Notes: generated by a model from the letters alone, not told the origin. A stretch of 64,000 nucleotides of DNA from Roseovarius sp. (GCA_014359765.1 JACIYT010000006.1:58051-122050), one strand, 5' to 3'. Positions 26,480 to 38,645 are shown, counted from the stretch's first letter. A program made the numbers and translations.

Positions 26480-28849
26480 TCATGGTGGCCCGGCTGCGCG
26501 ACCGGACGGGGATCGGGCCAGCATCCGGGCCACCGTATCGACCAGTTCGTTCATGGAAAACGGCTTGGGCAGAAAGACCGAATTCGCGATGCGGGACTGG
26601 TTGTCCCCGACGGCCTCCTCGGCGTAACCGGACATGAAGACCACGCGCGCCTCGGGGCGCTTCTCGAGCGCCTTCTGGACCCAGCTCGGCCCATCCATGC
26701 CGGGCATGACCACATCGGTCACGAAAACATCCACATGACAGCCAGGCGCGTCGAGAATCTCGAGCGCCTCCTCGGCCGATCCGGCCGCGATCACGTGAAA
26801 GCCGCGCAGCCGCAGGGCGCGGCTGGCGAAGGTGCGCACCGGCACCTCGTCCTCGACCAGAAGAACGACGCCATCGCCGGCCGAACCGGGCGCAGGCAGC
26901 TGATCGGGCGCAGCGACCTCCTGCGCGGCGTGGTCATGGGCCGGGAAGAGCAACTGAAACGTCGTGCCTTCGTCCACGACGCTGTCAACAAAGATGAACC
27001 CGCCCGTCTGCTTGACGATCCCGTAGGCCGTGGACAGGCCGAGGCCCGTCCCCTCCCCGACCTTCTTGGTGGTAAAGAAGGGCTCGAAGACATGCTCCAG
27101 CTTGTCTCGCGCGATCCCGTGACCCGTATCGATGACCTCGACCGAGACATAACGCCCGGGCGCGACCGTGGCGCGGTCTCGATGCAGGGCGCGGGTAATC
27201 GTGCGGTTGCGGGTCACGATCCTGATCTCCCCACCCTCGGGCATGGCATCGCGCGCGTTGACGACGAGGTTCATGACAACCTGCTCGATCTGACGCTTGT
27301 CGGCGCGAATGGCGGCGAGTCCGGGCTCATGGTCAAGCGTGAGGGTGATCTGTTCGCCCACCAGCCGGTTCAGAAGATGCGTCAGATCCGCGAGCGTGTC
27401 CCGCAAATCGAGAAGCTCCGGCCGAAGGGTCTGCTTGCGTGAGAAGGCGAGCAACTGGCCGACAAGCGCCGCGGCGCGATTGACGTTCTGGGTGATCTGC
27501 ATGAGATCGGCATATTCGGGATCACCCGCATCCCGATGCAGCAGAAGAAGATCGCAATGGCCCGAGATCGCCGTGAGGAGGTTGTTAAAATCATGTGCAA
27601 TTCCGCCGGCGAGCTGTCCGATTGCCTGCATCTTCTGGCTCTGCACGAATTGCGCCTGCAATGACTTGAGCTCGGTCGCATCGCTCAGAACGGCGATGAG
27701 CACGACCGCGTCCGCGTCGCGCGCCCGGCGCAGGGCGACCTGGATGAACGCCTCGGTATCGGCGCGCCGCACCCGCAGGAATTCCGGCTTGAGCGTGCCC
27801 CGCCCGGCGGCGGCATCGGCCACCCAGTCCGTCACCGGTCGGCCGAGCCCCTCGAGCACCTCCGCGAGGCGCAGCGGGCCGCCCCCCTCCGTCCCGATCC
27901 CGATGAGCGCGCGGGCCGGCGGATTCGCCCGGAGCACGGTCCCGTCCGCGCCCAGCTTGAGCAGGGGAACCGGCAGAATGTCGAAAAGCGCCCAGTCATC
28001 GGGGGCGGCCAGGGGATCGCCCGAAACCGGCACCAGAAAGATCTCGCGCTGCCCGGCGCGGCCCGCGCGCGCGAGGCAGATGCAGCGCAGCGGGCCGCCC
28101 GGCGTCGGGATATCGCAGGCCATCCCCGTTTCCGGCGGCCGGGGACAGATCGCGTCGAGCGAGGTGATCCGCTCCCCGAGGAGATCGCGCGCGGCGGGGT
28201 TCATGCCCAGAACCGCATTGTCCCTTCCCAGCGTCAGCATGGGGATCGCATGCTCCTCGCCGCCCTGCGACGGGCGCGCGCCGGCCATCTCCAGCCGCCA
28301 GATATAGCGACCGGCACCGGCGCGATGCGCGCCGAGACGCATGTGGCCGTCGCGGGTGACAAGATCCTCGACCGCCGCGCCCGTGGTGCGCGCGCGGCCT
28401 TCGATCGCGGCGAGCACCGGACCGGGATTGGCGAGATGCGTGCCCAACAGCCCCGAAAGCGTCGCCGGACCCGCATCGCCAAAGATCCGCCGTGCCGCAC
28501 GCCCCATCTGCCGCACCCGTCCACCCGCCTCGGCGAGCAGGACAGGCTCCGGGTCCTCCTCGATCAGCGCGCACAGCGCCGCATCCCGGCCAGGCAGGGT
28601 CAGGCCGCGTGGCCCGATCCGCAGCCAGAGCGCCGACAACGCCAGCGCCGACGCGACGAGCACCATCAGGACACGCGCCGCCCCCCCGTGAGGAGCGAAA
28701 AGGGCCGCGAGCGCCGCCAGCGCGGCCACGACCAGAAGGATGGCCGCGCGCGCCCTGCCCGCCGCAGCAGAGCCTTTCGCCTCCTGCAAGGGATCGCCGA
28801 AGACCGTCACATGACGCCTCCATGGTGAGGACCGGAGCGATTCGTTCAT
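26480..28849 (-). CDS. cckA: CckA-type hybrid histidine kinase
   Basis: 789-aa sensor of the CckA-ChpT-CtrA phosphorelay. Two membrane helices lie at about 37-53 and 60-76, followed by PAS-like regions (about 95-390), a HisKA domain with phosphorylated His419 in GGIAHDFNNLL, an HATPase domain (NLVVNARDAMPEGG; DTGHGI; GTGLGLSTAYG) and a C-terminal receiver with Asp712 in FVTDVVMPGMDG. The AHDFNNLL box and hybrid layout are diagnostic of CckA. The pathway controls cell cycle or motility and, in R. capsulatus, GTA production and release. A perfect TTAA-N7-TTAA site sits 21 bp before the start, suggesting feedback by CtrA. No good ribosome site is seen before 28849. Confidence 0.92.
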   Translation of the reverse strand: MNESLRSSPWRRHVTVFGDPLQEAKGSAAAGRARAAILLVVAALAALAALFAPHGGAARVLMVLVASALALSALWLRIGPRGLTLPGRDAALCALIEEDPEPVLLAEAGGRVRQMGRAARRIFGDAGPATLSGLLGTHLANPGPVLAAIEGRARTTGAAVEDLVTRDGHMRLGAHRAGAGRYIWRLEMAGARPSQGGEEHAIPMLTLGRDNAVLGMNPAARDLLGERITSLDAICPRPPETGMACDIPTPGGPLRCICLARAGRAGQREIFLVPVSGDPLAAPDDWALFDILPVPLLKLGADGTVLRANPPARALIGIGTEGGGPLRLAEVLEGLGRPVTDWVADAAAGRGTLKPEFLRVRRADTEAFIQVALRRARDADAVVLIAVLSDATELKSLQAQFVQSQKMQAIGQLAGGIAHDFNNLLTAISGHCDLLLLHRDAGDPEYADLMQITQNVNRAAALVGQLLAFSRKQTLRPELLDLRDTLADLTHLLNRLVGEQITLTLDHEPGLAAIRADKRQIEQVVMNLVVNARDAMPEGGEIRIVTRNRTITRALHRDRATVAPGRYVSVEVIDTGHGIARDKLEHVFEPFFTTKKVGEGTGLGLSTAYGIVKQTGGFIFVDSVVDEGTTFQLLFPAHDHAAQEVAAPDQLPAPGSAGDGVVLLVEDEVPVRTFASRALRLRGFHVIAAGSAEEALEILDAPGCHVDVFVTDVVMPGMDGPSWVQKALEKRPEARVVFMSGYAEEAVGDNQSRIANSVFLPKPFSMNELVDTVARMLARSPSGRAAGPP

Positions 28850-28869
28850 GGTGCGATCGTGCGGCGGAT

Positions 28870-28884
28870 CGCTTAAGGATCACT
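28870..28884 (-). promoter_or_regulatory. CtrA-type binding site upstream of cckA
   Basis: TTAA-GGATCAC-TTAA is an exact match to the CtrA full site TTAA-N7-TTAA. It lies in the 57-bp gap between the rsmB stop and the cckA start, 21 bp before the cckA ATG. Such sites are rare by chance in DNA of this GC content. Confidence 0.7.
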
Positions 28885-28906
28885 TAACGCCAGCACGCAA
28901 ATCGCG

Positions 28907-30091
28907 TCAAGGTTGTCCATCTTTCCAGGTGGCACGCCTGAGCTGTGCCAGAAAAAACCCGTCCCCCGTGGCCGATATCGGCCAGCGGCGCATCCGCGAA
29001 ACCCCGAACGCCGCGTTCTCGCGGAGGAAATGCCCGATCACATCCTCGTTTTCCTGCACGAAAACCGAACAGGTCGTGTAGATGAGCACGCCTTCGGGCG
29101 CGAGCAGCGCCGCCGCGCGCGCGAGGATCTCGCCCTGAAGGCGGGCGAGATCGTGCAGACGCTCGGGAACAAGCGTCCACCTGGCCTGCGGTGCGCGCCG
29201 CCATGTGCCCGATCCCGAACAGGGCACGTCGCACAGGATCGCGTCGAAAGGGCCGCGCGCGGCGAGTTCCTCCATCGTGCAAAGCCGCACCGCGACGCCG
29301 GCGCGGCGCGCGCGCGCAGGCAGATCGGCCATGCGGTGCGGATCGGCGTCATGGGCGAACCATGTGCCATCGTGCCGCGCCGCCAACGCCAGAACCTTGC
29401 CGCCGCCGCCCGCACAGAAATCGAGCACCCGCGCGCCCGCGGGCAGGTCAATCGCCTCCATCGCGGCCTGGCTGCTGGCATCCTGAAGCTCGACCAGCCC
29501 CGCAGCGTAGAGCCTCGATCTCGAAATTTTTCGTTCGTTATTCGTGACTTGCAATGCATTATTGATGTCGGAAACAGGCTGTGTCGCGATCCCCTCGCCG
29601 GCGAGTTCCGCCTGCGCCCGGGCACACGTGATACGCCGGACATTGACCCGAAGCGTAACCGGCGCGCGCTGGCGCAGCGCCTCGGCGGCGGCGGGGGCGG
29701 CTTCGCCGAGTGCCGCCTCGAAATACGGCCAGATCCAGTCGGGAAGATCGCGCGCCTCGGCCTCGGTCGGCAGGCGGCCGGCCCGACGCTCGGCCTCGGA
29801 GAGGGGCGCGGGCGCATGGCCTGCGCCGGTGAAGATACCCTCTGGATCAATGCCTTGCGAGCGAAGGCTGCCAAGCATGACGGCGCGCCCATCCTCCCCC
29901 CCGCCAAGCGCAGCACAAGAGCGCAGGCGGCGCAGCGCGTCGAAGACGTGATCGCGCACCGCGGCGCGATCCCCCGATCCGGCATAGCGCGCGCCGCGGG
30001 CCCAGTTGGTCAGGGCGCGCTCGGCCGGGGCGCCGGCGATGATCGCATCGAGCACCGCAATCGCCGCGGCCACGCGCGCGCCGGGGGTCAT
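28907..30091 (-). CDS. rsmB: 16S rRNA (cytosine-C5) methyltransferase, RsmB family
   Basis: 394-aa SAM-dependent RNA m5C methyltransferase. The N-terminal NusB-like part (ARVAAAIAVLDAIIAGAPAER) is shorter than in E. coli RsmB. The SAM site is VLDFCAGGGGKVLALAA. The two catalytic cysteines are in CDVPCSGSGTWRRAP and the TTCSVFVQENEDVI segment. Target assignment (C967) follows from the family and may not hold for this branch. It lies 39 bp downstream of guaB on the same strand. Confidence 0.88.
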   Translation of the reverse strand: MTPGARVAAAIAVLDAIIAGAPAERALTNWARGARYAGSGDRAAVRDHVFDALRRLRSCAALGGGEDGRAVMLGSLRSQGIDPEGIFTGAGHAPAPLSEAERRAGRLPTEAEARDLPDWIWPYFEAALGEAAPAAAEALRQRAPVTLRVNVRRITCARAQAELAGEGIATQPVSDINNALQVTNNERKISRSRLYAAGLVELQDASSQAAMEAIDLPAGARVLDFCAGGGGKVLALAARHDGTWFAHDADPHRMADLPARARRAGVAVRLCTMEELAARGPFDAILCDVPCSGSGTWRRAPQARWTLVPERLHDLARLQGEILARAAALLAPEGVLIYTTCSVFVQENEDVIGHFLRENAAFGVSRMRRWPISATGDGFFLAQLRRATWKDGQP

Positions 30092-30130
30092 GATGTCACC
30101 TGAACTATGCGCCGCAAGTCGATGATATCA

Positions 30131-31885
<1,755 letters not shown>

Positions 31886-31889
<4 letters not shown>

Positions 31890-32299
31890 CGCCCCGGCCC
31901 CAGACGCCGCAGGGCAAAGGCCAGATCGCGGCGCAGCTCGTCAAAGGGCCGTGTGGCCGTCGCCTCCGCGCGCCCGATCAGCACATAATCCCATCCGGGC
32001 TGCCCGCCCTCGGGCAGGAGTTCGCGGGCGATGGCGCGCAGGCGGCGCTTGGCGCGGTTGCGCGTGACCGCGTTGCCGACCTTCTTCGAGCAGGTAAATC
32101 CCACGCGGATCAGGGGCTTGCCGTCGCGCCGGTCGCGCGCCTGCACCATCATCGTGCCGGTGCCCTGCCGCGCGCCGCGCGCGCAGGCGAGGAAATCGGC
32201 GCGCTTGCGCATCACCTCGACCGGCGTCCCGCATGGCGAGACCGCCGGAGGCGGATTCCCTGGCGCAGGGTCAGGGGCCTCCGGCGGTGTCGGGATCAT
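31886..32299 (-). CDS. rnpA: Ribonuclease P protein component
   Basis: Basic protein subunit of RNase P, which trims 5' leaders of pre-tRNA. 137 aa. The RNR signature reads VGNAVTRNRAKRRLRAIAREL, preceded by RVGFTCSKK. The first ~28 residues are proline-rich and not family-like, so translation might instead begin at the GTG before EVMRKRADF. I keep the ATG at 32299, 16 bp after rpmH. The stop overlaps the yidD start. Confidence 0.93.
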
Positions 32300-32315
32300 C
32301 GGCAAAAGCTGGTGC

Positions 32316-32450
32316 TCAGGCGCTCAGCACCTTGCGGCCACGGGCGCGGCGGGCATTGAGAATCTTGCGGCCGCCCTTGGTGGCCATGCGCGCGCGAAAA
32401 CCGTGACGCCGCTTGCGCACGAGGTTCGAGGGTTGATAGGTGCGTTTCAT
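32316..32450 (-). CDS. rpmH: 50S ribosomal protein L34
   Basis: 44-aa, highly basic protein of the large subunit: [20 protein letters not shown], then [20 protein letters not shown] and the end VLSA, the classic L34 pattern. The start at 32450 has GGAGCG upstream. It is the first gene of the rpmH-rnpA-yidD-guaB string, behind a near-consensus promoter. Confidence 0.97.
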   Translation of the reverse strand: MKRTYQPSNLVRKRRHGFRARMATKGGRKILNARRARGRKVLSA

Positions 32451-32522
32451 CGCTCCGTCTCCGGTCCTGGGCGGGCGGCGGTCGCTTGAATCGCGCCCGG
32501 CCCGAATTCATCTGAAGCCCGG

Positions 32523-32551
32523 TCTATAGAGAGGCCCCCGGGCCAAGTCAA
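32523..32551 (-). promoter_or_regulatory. rpmH operon promoter
   Basis: On the minus strand, -35 TTGACT (plus 32546-32551) and -10 TATAGA (32523-32528) with a 17-bp spacer, about 70 bp before the rpmH start. This is the closest sigma-70 match I found in the window, as expected for a ribosomal protein operon. Confidence 0.8.
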
Positions 32552-32741
32552 ACCCCCTCGCCGGTGTTTTCGTGGTGTTTTCGCGGGATTTCCGCCCCTT
32601 GCCTGCGATGTCGCGCGATACCACCGGGACAACACGCCCCCTCGCCTGCGATCACCCCCTCGTGAACCGCGATGTCAGCCACTGGCACAGCCGCCCCCGA
32701 GCGTGCATCAAGGGGTGGTGACAGCCAATCCGGGGAACCCC

Positions 32742-33479
32742 ATGAACCACAGCAACACGCCCGCAGAGCGAAGCGGCGGCCTCATGCGGCATCTGCCGCT
32801 CGCGGTCATCCTGGTGGTGGCGGGGATCGGCGCGCTGACATTGCGCGACCATATCACCTTCGACACGCTGCGCGACAACCGCGAGGCGCTGCTGGCGTTT
32901 CGCAACGATAATGTCGTGCTTCTGGGGCTCGCCTTCATCGCCGCCTATTTCCTGATCGTCGCCTTTTCGCTGCCCGGTGCGGCGGTGGCCTCGGTCACCG
33001 GCGGGTTTCTCTTCGGGCTGCCGCTTGGCACGGCGCTCAACGTGACGGCGGCCTCGCTCGGGGCGGTGGCGATCTTTCTCGCCGCCCGCTGGGGGCCGGG
33101 GCGCGCGCTCGCGGCCCGGATCGACGCCTCCGAGGGCACGCTCAAGCGCCTCAAGACCGGCCTGCATGACAATGAAATCAGTGTTCTTTTCATGATGCGG
33201 CTGGTGCCGGCGGTGCCCTTCTTCATGGCCAACCTGCTGCCTGCGCTGGTGGGGGTGCGGTTTGTCAATTTCGCCGTCACGACGGTTCTGGGGATCATCC
33301 CGGGCGCGATCGTCTTTACCTCGATCGGCGTGGGCCTCGGCGCGGTGTTCGACCGGGGCGAGAGCCCCGATCTCTCGCTCCTGTGGGAGCCGCATGTCAT
33401 CGCCCCCCTGCTCGGGCTGGCGGCGCTCTCGGCGCTGCCGATGGTGATCAAGGCCATTCGTGGAAAGAGGGACATCTGA
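32742..33479 (+). CDS. TVP38/TMEM64 (VTT domain) membrane protein
   Basis: 245-aa membrane protein of the DedA/VTT superfamily. Helices are seen at about 17-35, 58-78 (LLGLAFIAAYFLIVAFSLPG), and after the conserved loop GGFLFGLPLGTALNVTAASLG. The NEISVLFMMRLVPAVPFF segment carries the conserved Arg of the reentrant loop, and FVNFAVTTVLGIIPGAIVF follows. The family is linked to lipid scrambling or transport; the role here is unknown. It is followed 2 bp later by a MerA-like flavoprotein, a pairing common in bacteria. Confidence 0.9.
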   Translation: MNHSNTPAERSGGLMRHLPLAVILVVAGIGALTLRDHITFDTLRDNREALLAFRNDNVVLLGLAFIAAYFLIVAFSLPGAAVASVTGGFLFGLPLGTALNVTAASLGAVAIFLAARWGPGRALAARIDASEGTLKRLKTGLHDNEISVLFMMRLVPAVPFFMANLLPALVGVRFVNFAVTTVLGIIPGAIVFTSIGVGLGAVFDRGESPDLSLLWEPHVIAPLLGLAALSALPMVIKAIRGKRDI

Positions 33480-33481
33480 TC

Positions 33482-34900
33482 ATGCACGAACTCACGACCG
33501 ACCTGCTGGTGATCGGGGCGGGCTCTGGCGGGCTTTCGGTGGCGGCGGGGGCGGTGCAGATGGGGGCGCGCGTCATCCTGCTCGAGGGGCGCGAGATGGG
33601 CGGCGACTGTCTCAATTTCGGCTGCGTTCCGTCCAAGGCGCTGATTGCCAGCGGCAAGGCGGCCCATGCCCAGGCCCATGCGGCGCAATACGGCGTGGCC
33701 GATGTGACCCCGCAGGTCGATTATGCCGCCGCCAAGGATCATGTGGCAGACGTCATCGCGCAGATCGCGCCCGTGGACAGCCAGGAGCGATTCGAGGGGC
33801 TCGGCGTGCGGGTGATCCGAGAATTCGGACGGTTCGTCTCGCCGACCGAGGTGCAGGCGGGCGACCACCTGATCACCGCGCGGCGCGTGGTCATCGCCAC
33901 CGGCTCCTCGCCCCTCGTGCCGCCCATTCCGGGGCTCGACACCGTGCCCTTTGAAACCAACGAGACGATTTTCGAGCTGCGCGAGCGGCCCGGCCACCTG
34001 CTGGTGATAGGCGGCGGTCCCATCGGCATGGAAATGGCGCAGGCGCATCGGCGTCTGGGCTGCGCCGTGACGGTGATCGAAGGCGCCCGGGTGATGGGGC
34101 AGGACGACCCCGAGATGGTCGAGGTGGTCCGCGCCCGGTTTGACGCCGAGGGCATCGCCATCGCCGAGAATGCCATGGCCGCCGAGATCCGTGGCAAGGC
34201 CGGCGCGATCGAGGTCGCGGCCAGGGACGGGCGCATCTTTCGCGGCACGCATCTGCTCATGGCGGTGGGGCGCAAGGCGAATACCGACCGGCTTGACCTC
34301 GAGGCCGCGGGCATCGAGACCACGCGGCGCGGCATCAAGGTGGACGCCTCGCTACGCACCACCAACCGCCGGGTTTACGCCATCGGCGATGTGGCGGGCG
34401 GGCTGCAATTCACCCATGTGGCGGGCTATCAGGCGGGGCTGATCATCCGGCAGGCGCTGCTCGGCCTGCCCGCGAAGATGCGCACCGACCATATCCCCTG
34501 GGCCACCTATACCGATCCCGAACTGGCGCAGGTGGGCCTCACCGAGGCGCAGGCGCGCGAGGAACATGGCGGCAATCTCGAAGTGGTCCGCTTTGCCTGC
34601 AACCACAATGACCGCGCCATCACCGAGCGCAAGACCGAGGGGCTGATCAAGGTCATGGTGGTGCGCGGGCGGCCCGTGGGCGTGTCGATCGCGGGGGCGC
34701 AGGCGGGCGAGCTCATCAATCTCTGGGCCTTCATCCTCGCCAACCGCCTCAGGATGAAGCATGTGGCGAACATGGTCGCCCCCTACCCCACGCTGGGGGA
34801 AATCAACAAGCGCGCGGCGGGGGCCTATTTCTCGCCAAGGCTCTTTGATAGCCCTATGGTGAAACGGGTGGTCGGGTTCGTGCAACGCTGGCTGCCCTGA
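33482..34900 (+). CDS. MerA-like pyridine nucleotide-disulfide oxidoreductase
   Basis: 472-aa FAD/NAD(P)H enzyme. The FAD site is VIGAGSGGLSVAAGAVQMGA. The redox-active disulfide is in GGDCLNFGCVPSKAL, the NAD(P) site is VIGGGPIGMEMAQAHRRLG, and the second FAD motif is RRVYAIGDV. Where lipoamide-type enzymes have the catalytic His (AHPTLSE), this protein has a Tyr (PYPTLGE), as in mercuric reductases. It lacks both the N-terminal metal-binding domain and the C-terminal Cys pair of MerA, so mercury reduction is unlikely. Substrate unknown. It sits between a TVP38 protein and a histidine kinase, probably in one operon. Confidence 0.88.
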   Translation: MHELTTDLLVIGAGSGGLSVAAGAVQMGARVILLEGREMGGDCLNFGCVPSKALIASGKAAHAQAHAAQYGVADVTPQVDYAAAKDHVADVIAQIAPVDSQERFEGLGVRVIREFGRFVSPTEVQAGDHLITARRVVIATGSSPLVPPIPGLDTVPFETNETIFELRERPGHLLVIGGGPIGMEMAQAHRRLGCAVTVIEGARVMGQDDPEMVEVVRARFDAEGIAIAENAMAAEIRGKAGAIEVAARDGRIFRGTHLLMAVGRKANTDRLDLEAAGIETTRRGIKVDASLRTTNRRVYAIGDVAGGLQFTHVAGYQAGLIIRQALLGLPAKMRTDHIPWATYTDPELAQVGLTEAQAREEHGGNLEVVRFACNHNDRAITERKTEGLIKVMVVRGRPVGVSIAGAQAGELINLWAFILANRLRMKHVANMVAPYPTLGEINKRAAGAYFSPRLFDSPMVKRVVGFVQRWLP

Positions 34901-34919
34901 AACGGGCGGGGAGGCGCGC

Positions 34920-36311
34920 GTGTTCAGATCGCTGTCGGGGCGTTTCCTGATCCTCACGGCCATCTTCGTGATGCTGGCCGAGGTGCTGATTTTCGTGCCC
35001 TCGGTCGCGCGCTTTCGCGAGCAATATCTGACCGACCGGCTGGAGCGCGCGCAGATCGCCTCGCTCGTGCTGCTGGCCGAGGGCCAGGTGACGGCAGAGC
35101 TTCAGGAGGAACTGCTGCGCAATGCCGAGGTGTTCAACGTCGTGCTCGCCCGCGACGAGGCGCGCCAGCTTGTGCTCTCCTCGCCCGTGCCCGCGCCCGT
35201 GAGCCGCAGCGTCGATCTGCGCGACGCCTCCGCCCTCCTCCTCATCCGCGACGCCATGCACCGGCTGGCGAGCCCCGCACCCGAGGTGATCCGCGTCATC
35301 GGCGAGCCGGTGCGCATGGGCGGGCGCCTGATCGAGATCACGCTCGACACCGCGGGGCTGCGCGCGGCGATGATCGACTACGGGCTGCGCATCCTCTGGC
35401 TGTCGCTGGTGATATCGGTCTTTACCGCGACGCTCCTGTTCATCGTGGTGCAATGCTTTGTCGTGCGACCGATCCGGCGTGTGGTGCGCAACATGCGCGA
35501 CTATGCCGCCAATCCCGAAGATGCGCGGCTGGTGATGAAACCCGGTTCCGCCATCACCGAGCTGCGCGAGGCCGAGGAAAGCCTGCAAACCCTTCAGACC
35601 CGGCTCACCGCCGCGCTCAGGCAAAAGGAGCGCCTCGCCCAGCTTGGCGGCGCGGTGGCCAGGGTCAGCCACGATCTGCGCAACATCCTCACCGCGGCGC
35701 AGCTCTTCACCGACCGGATCGAGCGGAGCGAGGATCCCGGCGTCCGGCGTCTGGCGCCGAAGCTGGTCAATTCGCTCACCCGCGCGGTGCATCTGTGCGA
35801 GGCGACGCTGGCCTATGGCAAGGCCGAAGAGCCCGCGCCGGTGCTCGCCCGCCACCGGCTGCGCGATCTGGTGGCCGATGTGCTCGAGACCGAGGCCATG
35901 GCCGCCGAGGGGCAGGAGCTGCGGTTCGTCAACGCGGTTCCCGACGAGCTGATCCTGCTCGCCGATCGCGAACAGCTCTACCGCGTTCTCGCGAACCTCG
36001 TGCGCAACGCGCGCCAGGCGATCATGCGCGGCACCACCCCCGGCGTGATCACCGTGGGCGCGGAAGAGGACGCGCGCGAATGGATCATCCGCGTCGCCGA
36101 TACCGGCCCCGGCCTGCCGCCCAGGGCGCGCGAACACCTCTTCCAGCCCTTCCGCGGCGGGGTGAGCAAGGGCGGCACCGGGCTCGGCCTCAGCATCGCC
36201 GCCGAGCTGATGCGCGGCCATGGCGGCAACCTGATGCTCGAACACAGCGACGAGCGCGGCACATCCTTCTGCATCACCCTGCCCAAGGGAAATTTCACCG
36301 GACCGTCATAA
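34920..36311 (+). CDS. HAMP-containing sensor histidine kinase
   Basis: 463-aa membrane kinase. TM1 at about 8-28 and TM2 at about 157-178 flank a periplasmic sensor region of about 130 residues. HAMP follows (180-233), with a coiled helix into the H-box RVSHDLRNILTAAQ (His251). The ATPase domain has NLVRNARQAI, DTGPGLPP and GTGLGLSIAAELM. It lacks a receiver domain, and no response regulator gene is adjacent, so it is an orphan kinase. The start is GTG at 34920 with GGGGAGG 6 bp upstream. Confidence 0.9.
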   Translation: MFRSLSGRFLILTAIFVMLAEVLIFVPSVARFREQYLTDRLERAQIASLVLLAEGQVTAELQEELLRNAEVFNVVLARDEARQLVLSSPVPAPVSRSVDLRDASALLLIRDAMHRLASPAPEVIRVIGEPVRMGGRLIEITLDTAGLRAAMIDYGLRILWLSLVISVFTATLLFIVVQCFVVRPIRRVVRNMRDYAANPEDARLVMKPGSAITELREAEESLQTLQTRLTAALRQKERLAQLGGAVARVSHDLRNILTAAQLFTDRIERSEDPGVRRLAPKLVNSLTRAVHLCEATLAYGKAEEPAPVLARHRLRDLVADVLETEAMAAEGQELRFVNAVPDELILLADREQLYRVLANLVRNARQAIMRGTTPGVITVGAEEDAREWIIRVADTGPGLPPRAREHLFQPFRGGVSKGGTGLGLSIAAELMRGHGGNLMLEHSDERGTSFCITLPKGNFTGPS

Positions 36312-36366
36312 ATCTTCGCCCCGCCCCTTGCATCACCCCGCACCACGGTCTAAACGCAGCCGCAGC

Positions 36367-36443
36367 GGACCGATAGCTCAGCTGGATAGAGTACTTGACT
36401 ACGAATCAAGGGGTCGGGGGTTCGAATCCTCCTCGGTCCGCCA
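36367..36443 (+). tRNA. tRNA-Arg (anticodon ACG)
   Basis: 77-nt cloverleaf. The acceptor stem GGACCGA pairs with TCGGTCC, with discriminator G and encoded CCA. The D-arm is GCTC/GAGT, the anticodon stem CTTGA/TCAAG carries ACG at 36401-36403, and the T-arm contains GGTTCGAATCC. ACG is expected to be deaminated to ICG and read CGU/CGC/CGA. Confidence 0.96.
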
Positions 36444-36555
36444 TTTGGCCCCCTTGCCAGCCCTCCAGACCTGCCCCTCGAGACCACCCTCCCTCCGGAC
36501 CACAGCCCGCAGACCAGGACGCGGTGAAACGGTGCGCCCGCCGGTCAGTTCCCGC

Positions 36556-37479
36556 TCAGCCTGACCGCCCCGCGAACAACCGCCAAAGCGCGCCCCACTG
36601 GCTGATCGCCATGCCCGCGAGGATCATCGCCATCGCGAGAAAGATCCGCGGCGGCAGTGTTTCCGCCAGCATCAGCGCCCCGAGAAGCACCGACCACATC
36701 GGCACCATGTAATTGACAAGGCCGAAAAATACCGGCCCCGCCTCGCGCGTGACCTGCACCAGCAGGAGCTGCGCCACCCCCGTCGGCAGGACGCCCAGAT
36801 AGAGCAGCGCCAGCGCCCCCATCGGGCTCAGCCCTGCGGGCAGCCCCTCCACGATCAGCGCCACCGGCACGATCATCCCCGCCGCCAGCACCATCACCGC
36901 CGCCGCCAGCGCCAGCAGATGCACCGGCGGGCAGAGCCGCGTCAGGATCGACCCCGTCGCATAGCACATGGCCGCCCCGAGGCAGGCCAGCCTCGCCAGC
37001 GACTCGAGATCCCTGCCGGTCGGCACGAATGCCTCCGCCCCGATCAGCACCACCACCCCCGCCGTGCCGAGAACGAACCCCCCGAAGCGCCGCGGGTGCA
37101 TCCGCTCGCCCGGCACGAGGACATGCGCGAGCGGCAGGATCAGCAGCGGCACCGCCGCCATGCACACCCCGGCAAAGCCCGAGGCCACCGATTGCTGCGC
37201 CCAGCCCAGCAACGAGAAGGGAATGACGTTGGAAAACAGCGCCATCGCCACCGCAAAGCCCCAGATCCTGCGCCCCGGACCCGGTCCCGCGGGCGGCAGG
37301 CGCAGCCCCTTCAGCCGCAGCAGTGCCAGCAGGAAAACCGCCCCCAGCGTGATCCGCACGGCGGCGACGGTGAACGGCCCCACATCGCGCAGCGCTACGG
37401 TGACAAAGGTAAACGACGCCCCCCACAGGAGGCCCAGAACCGCGATCCTCAGCCAGTTGCGCGGCGCGATATCATGCAC
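36556..37479 (-). CDS. DMT superfamily exporter (EamA domain)
   Basis: 307-aa transporter with two EamA repeats (about residues 8-140 and 155-290) and ten predicted helices, e.g. LRIAVLGLLWGASFTFVTVA and FFGLVNYMVPMWSVLLGALM followed by LAETLPP. The substrate is unknown. I chose the GTG at 37479 because GGAGG lies 8 bp upstream; an earlier GTG at 37539 adds a Pro/Arg-rich stretch outside the family. It follows ilvC by 65 bp on the same strand. Confidence 0.87.
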   Translation of the reverse strand: MHDIAPRNWLRIAVLGLLWGASFTFVTVALRDVGPFTVAAVRITLGAVFLLALLRLKGLRLPPAGPGPGRRIWGFAVAMALFSNVIPFSLLGWAQQSVASGFAGVCMAAVPLLILPLAHVLVPGERMHPRRFGGFVLGTAGVVVLIGAEAFVPTGRDLESLARLACLGAAMCYATGSILTRLCPPVHLLALAAAVMVLAAGMIVPVALIVEGLPAGLSPMGALALLYLGVLPTGVAQLLLVQVTREAGPVFFGLVNYMVPMWSVLLGALMLAETLPPRIFLAMAMILAGMAISQWGALWRLFAGRSG

Positions 37480-37544
37480 GGGGGCGGCCTCCGAGGGGTC
37501 GGGACGGGGCCGCGCGGGCCCCGCCCCCTGTCCCGTCACGGGGA

Positions 37545-38603
<1,059 letters not shown>

Positions 38604-38645
38604 CTAGACCGGCGGCCCCGGAATGGCGCGCGAAATTTCAGGTGT

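Noticed and set aside
37506..37522. GGGGCC-GCGCG-GGCCCC stem after ilvC as a terminator
   Set aside because: No T-run follows on the minus strand, and such short GC palindromes are common in this DNA.
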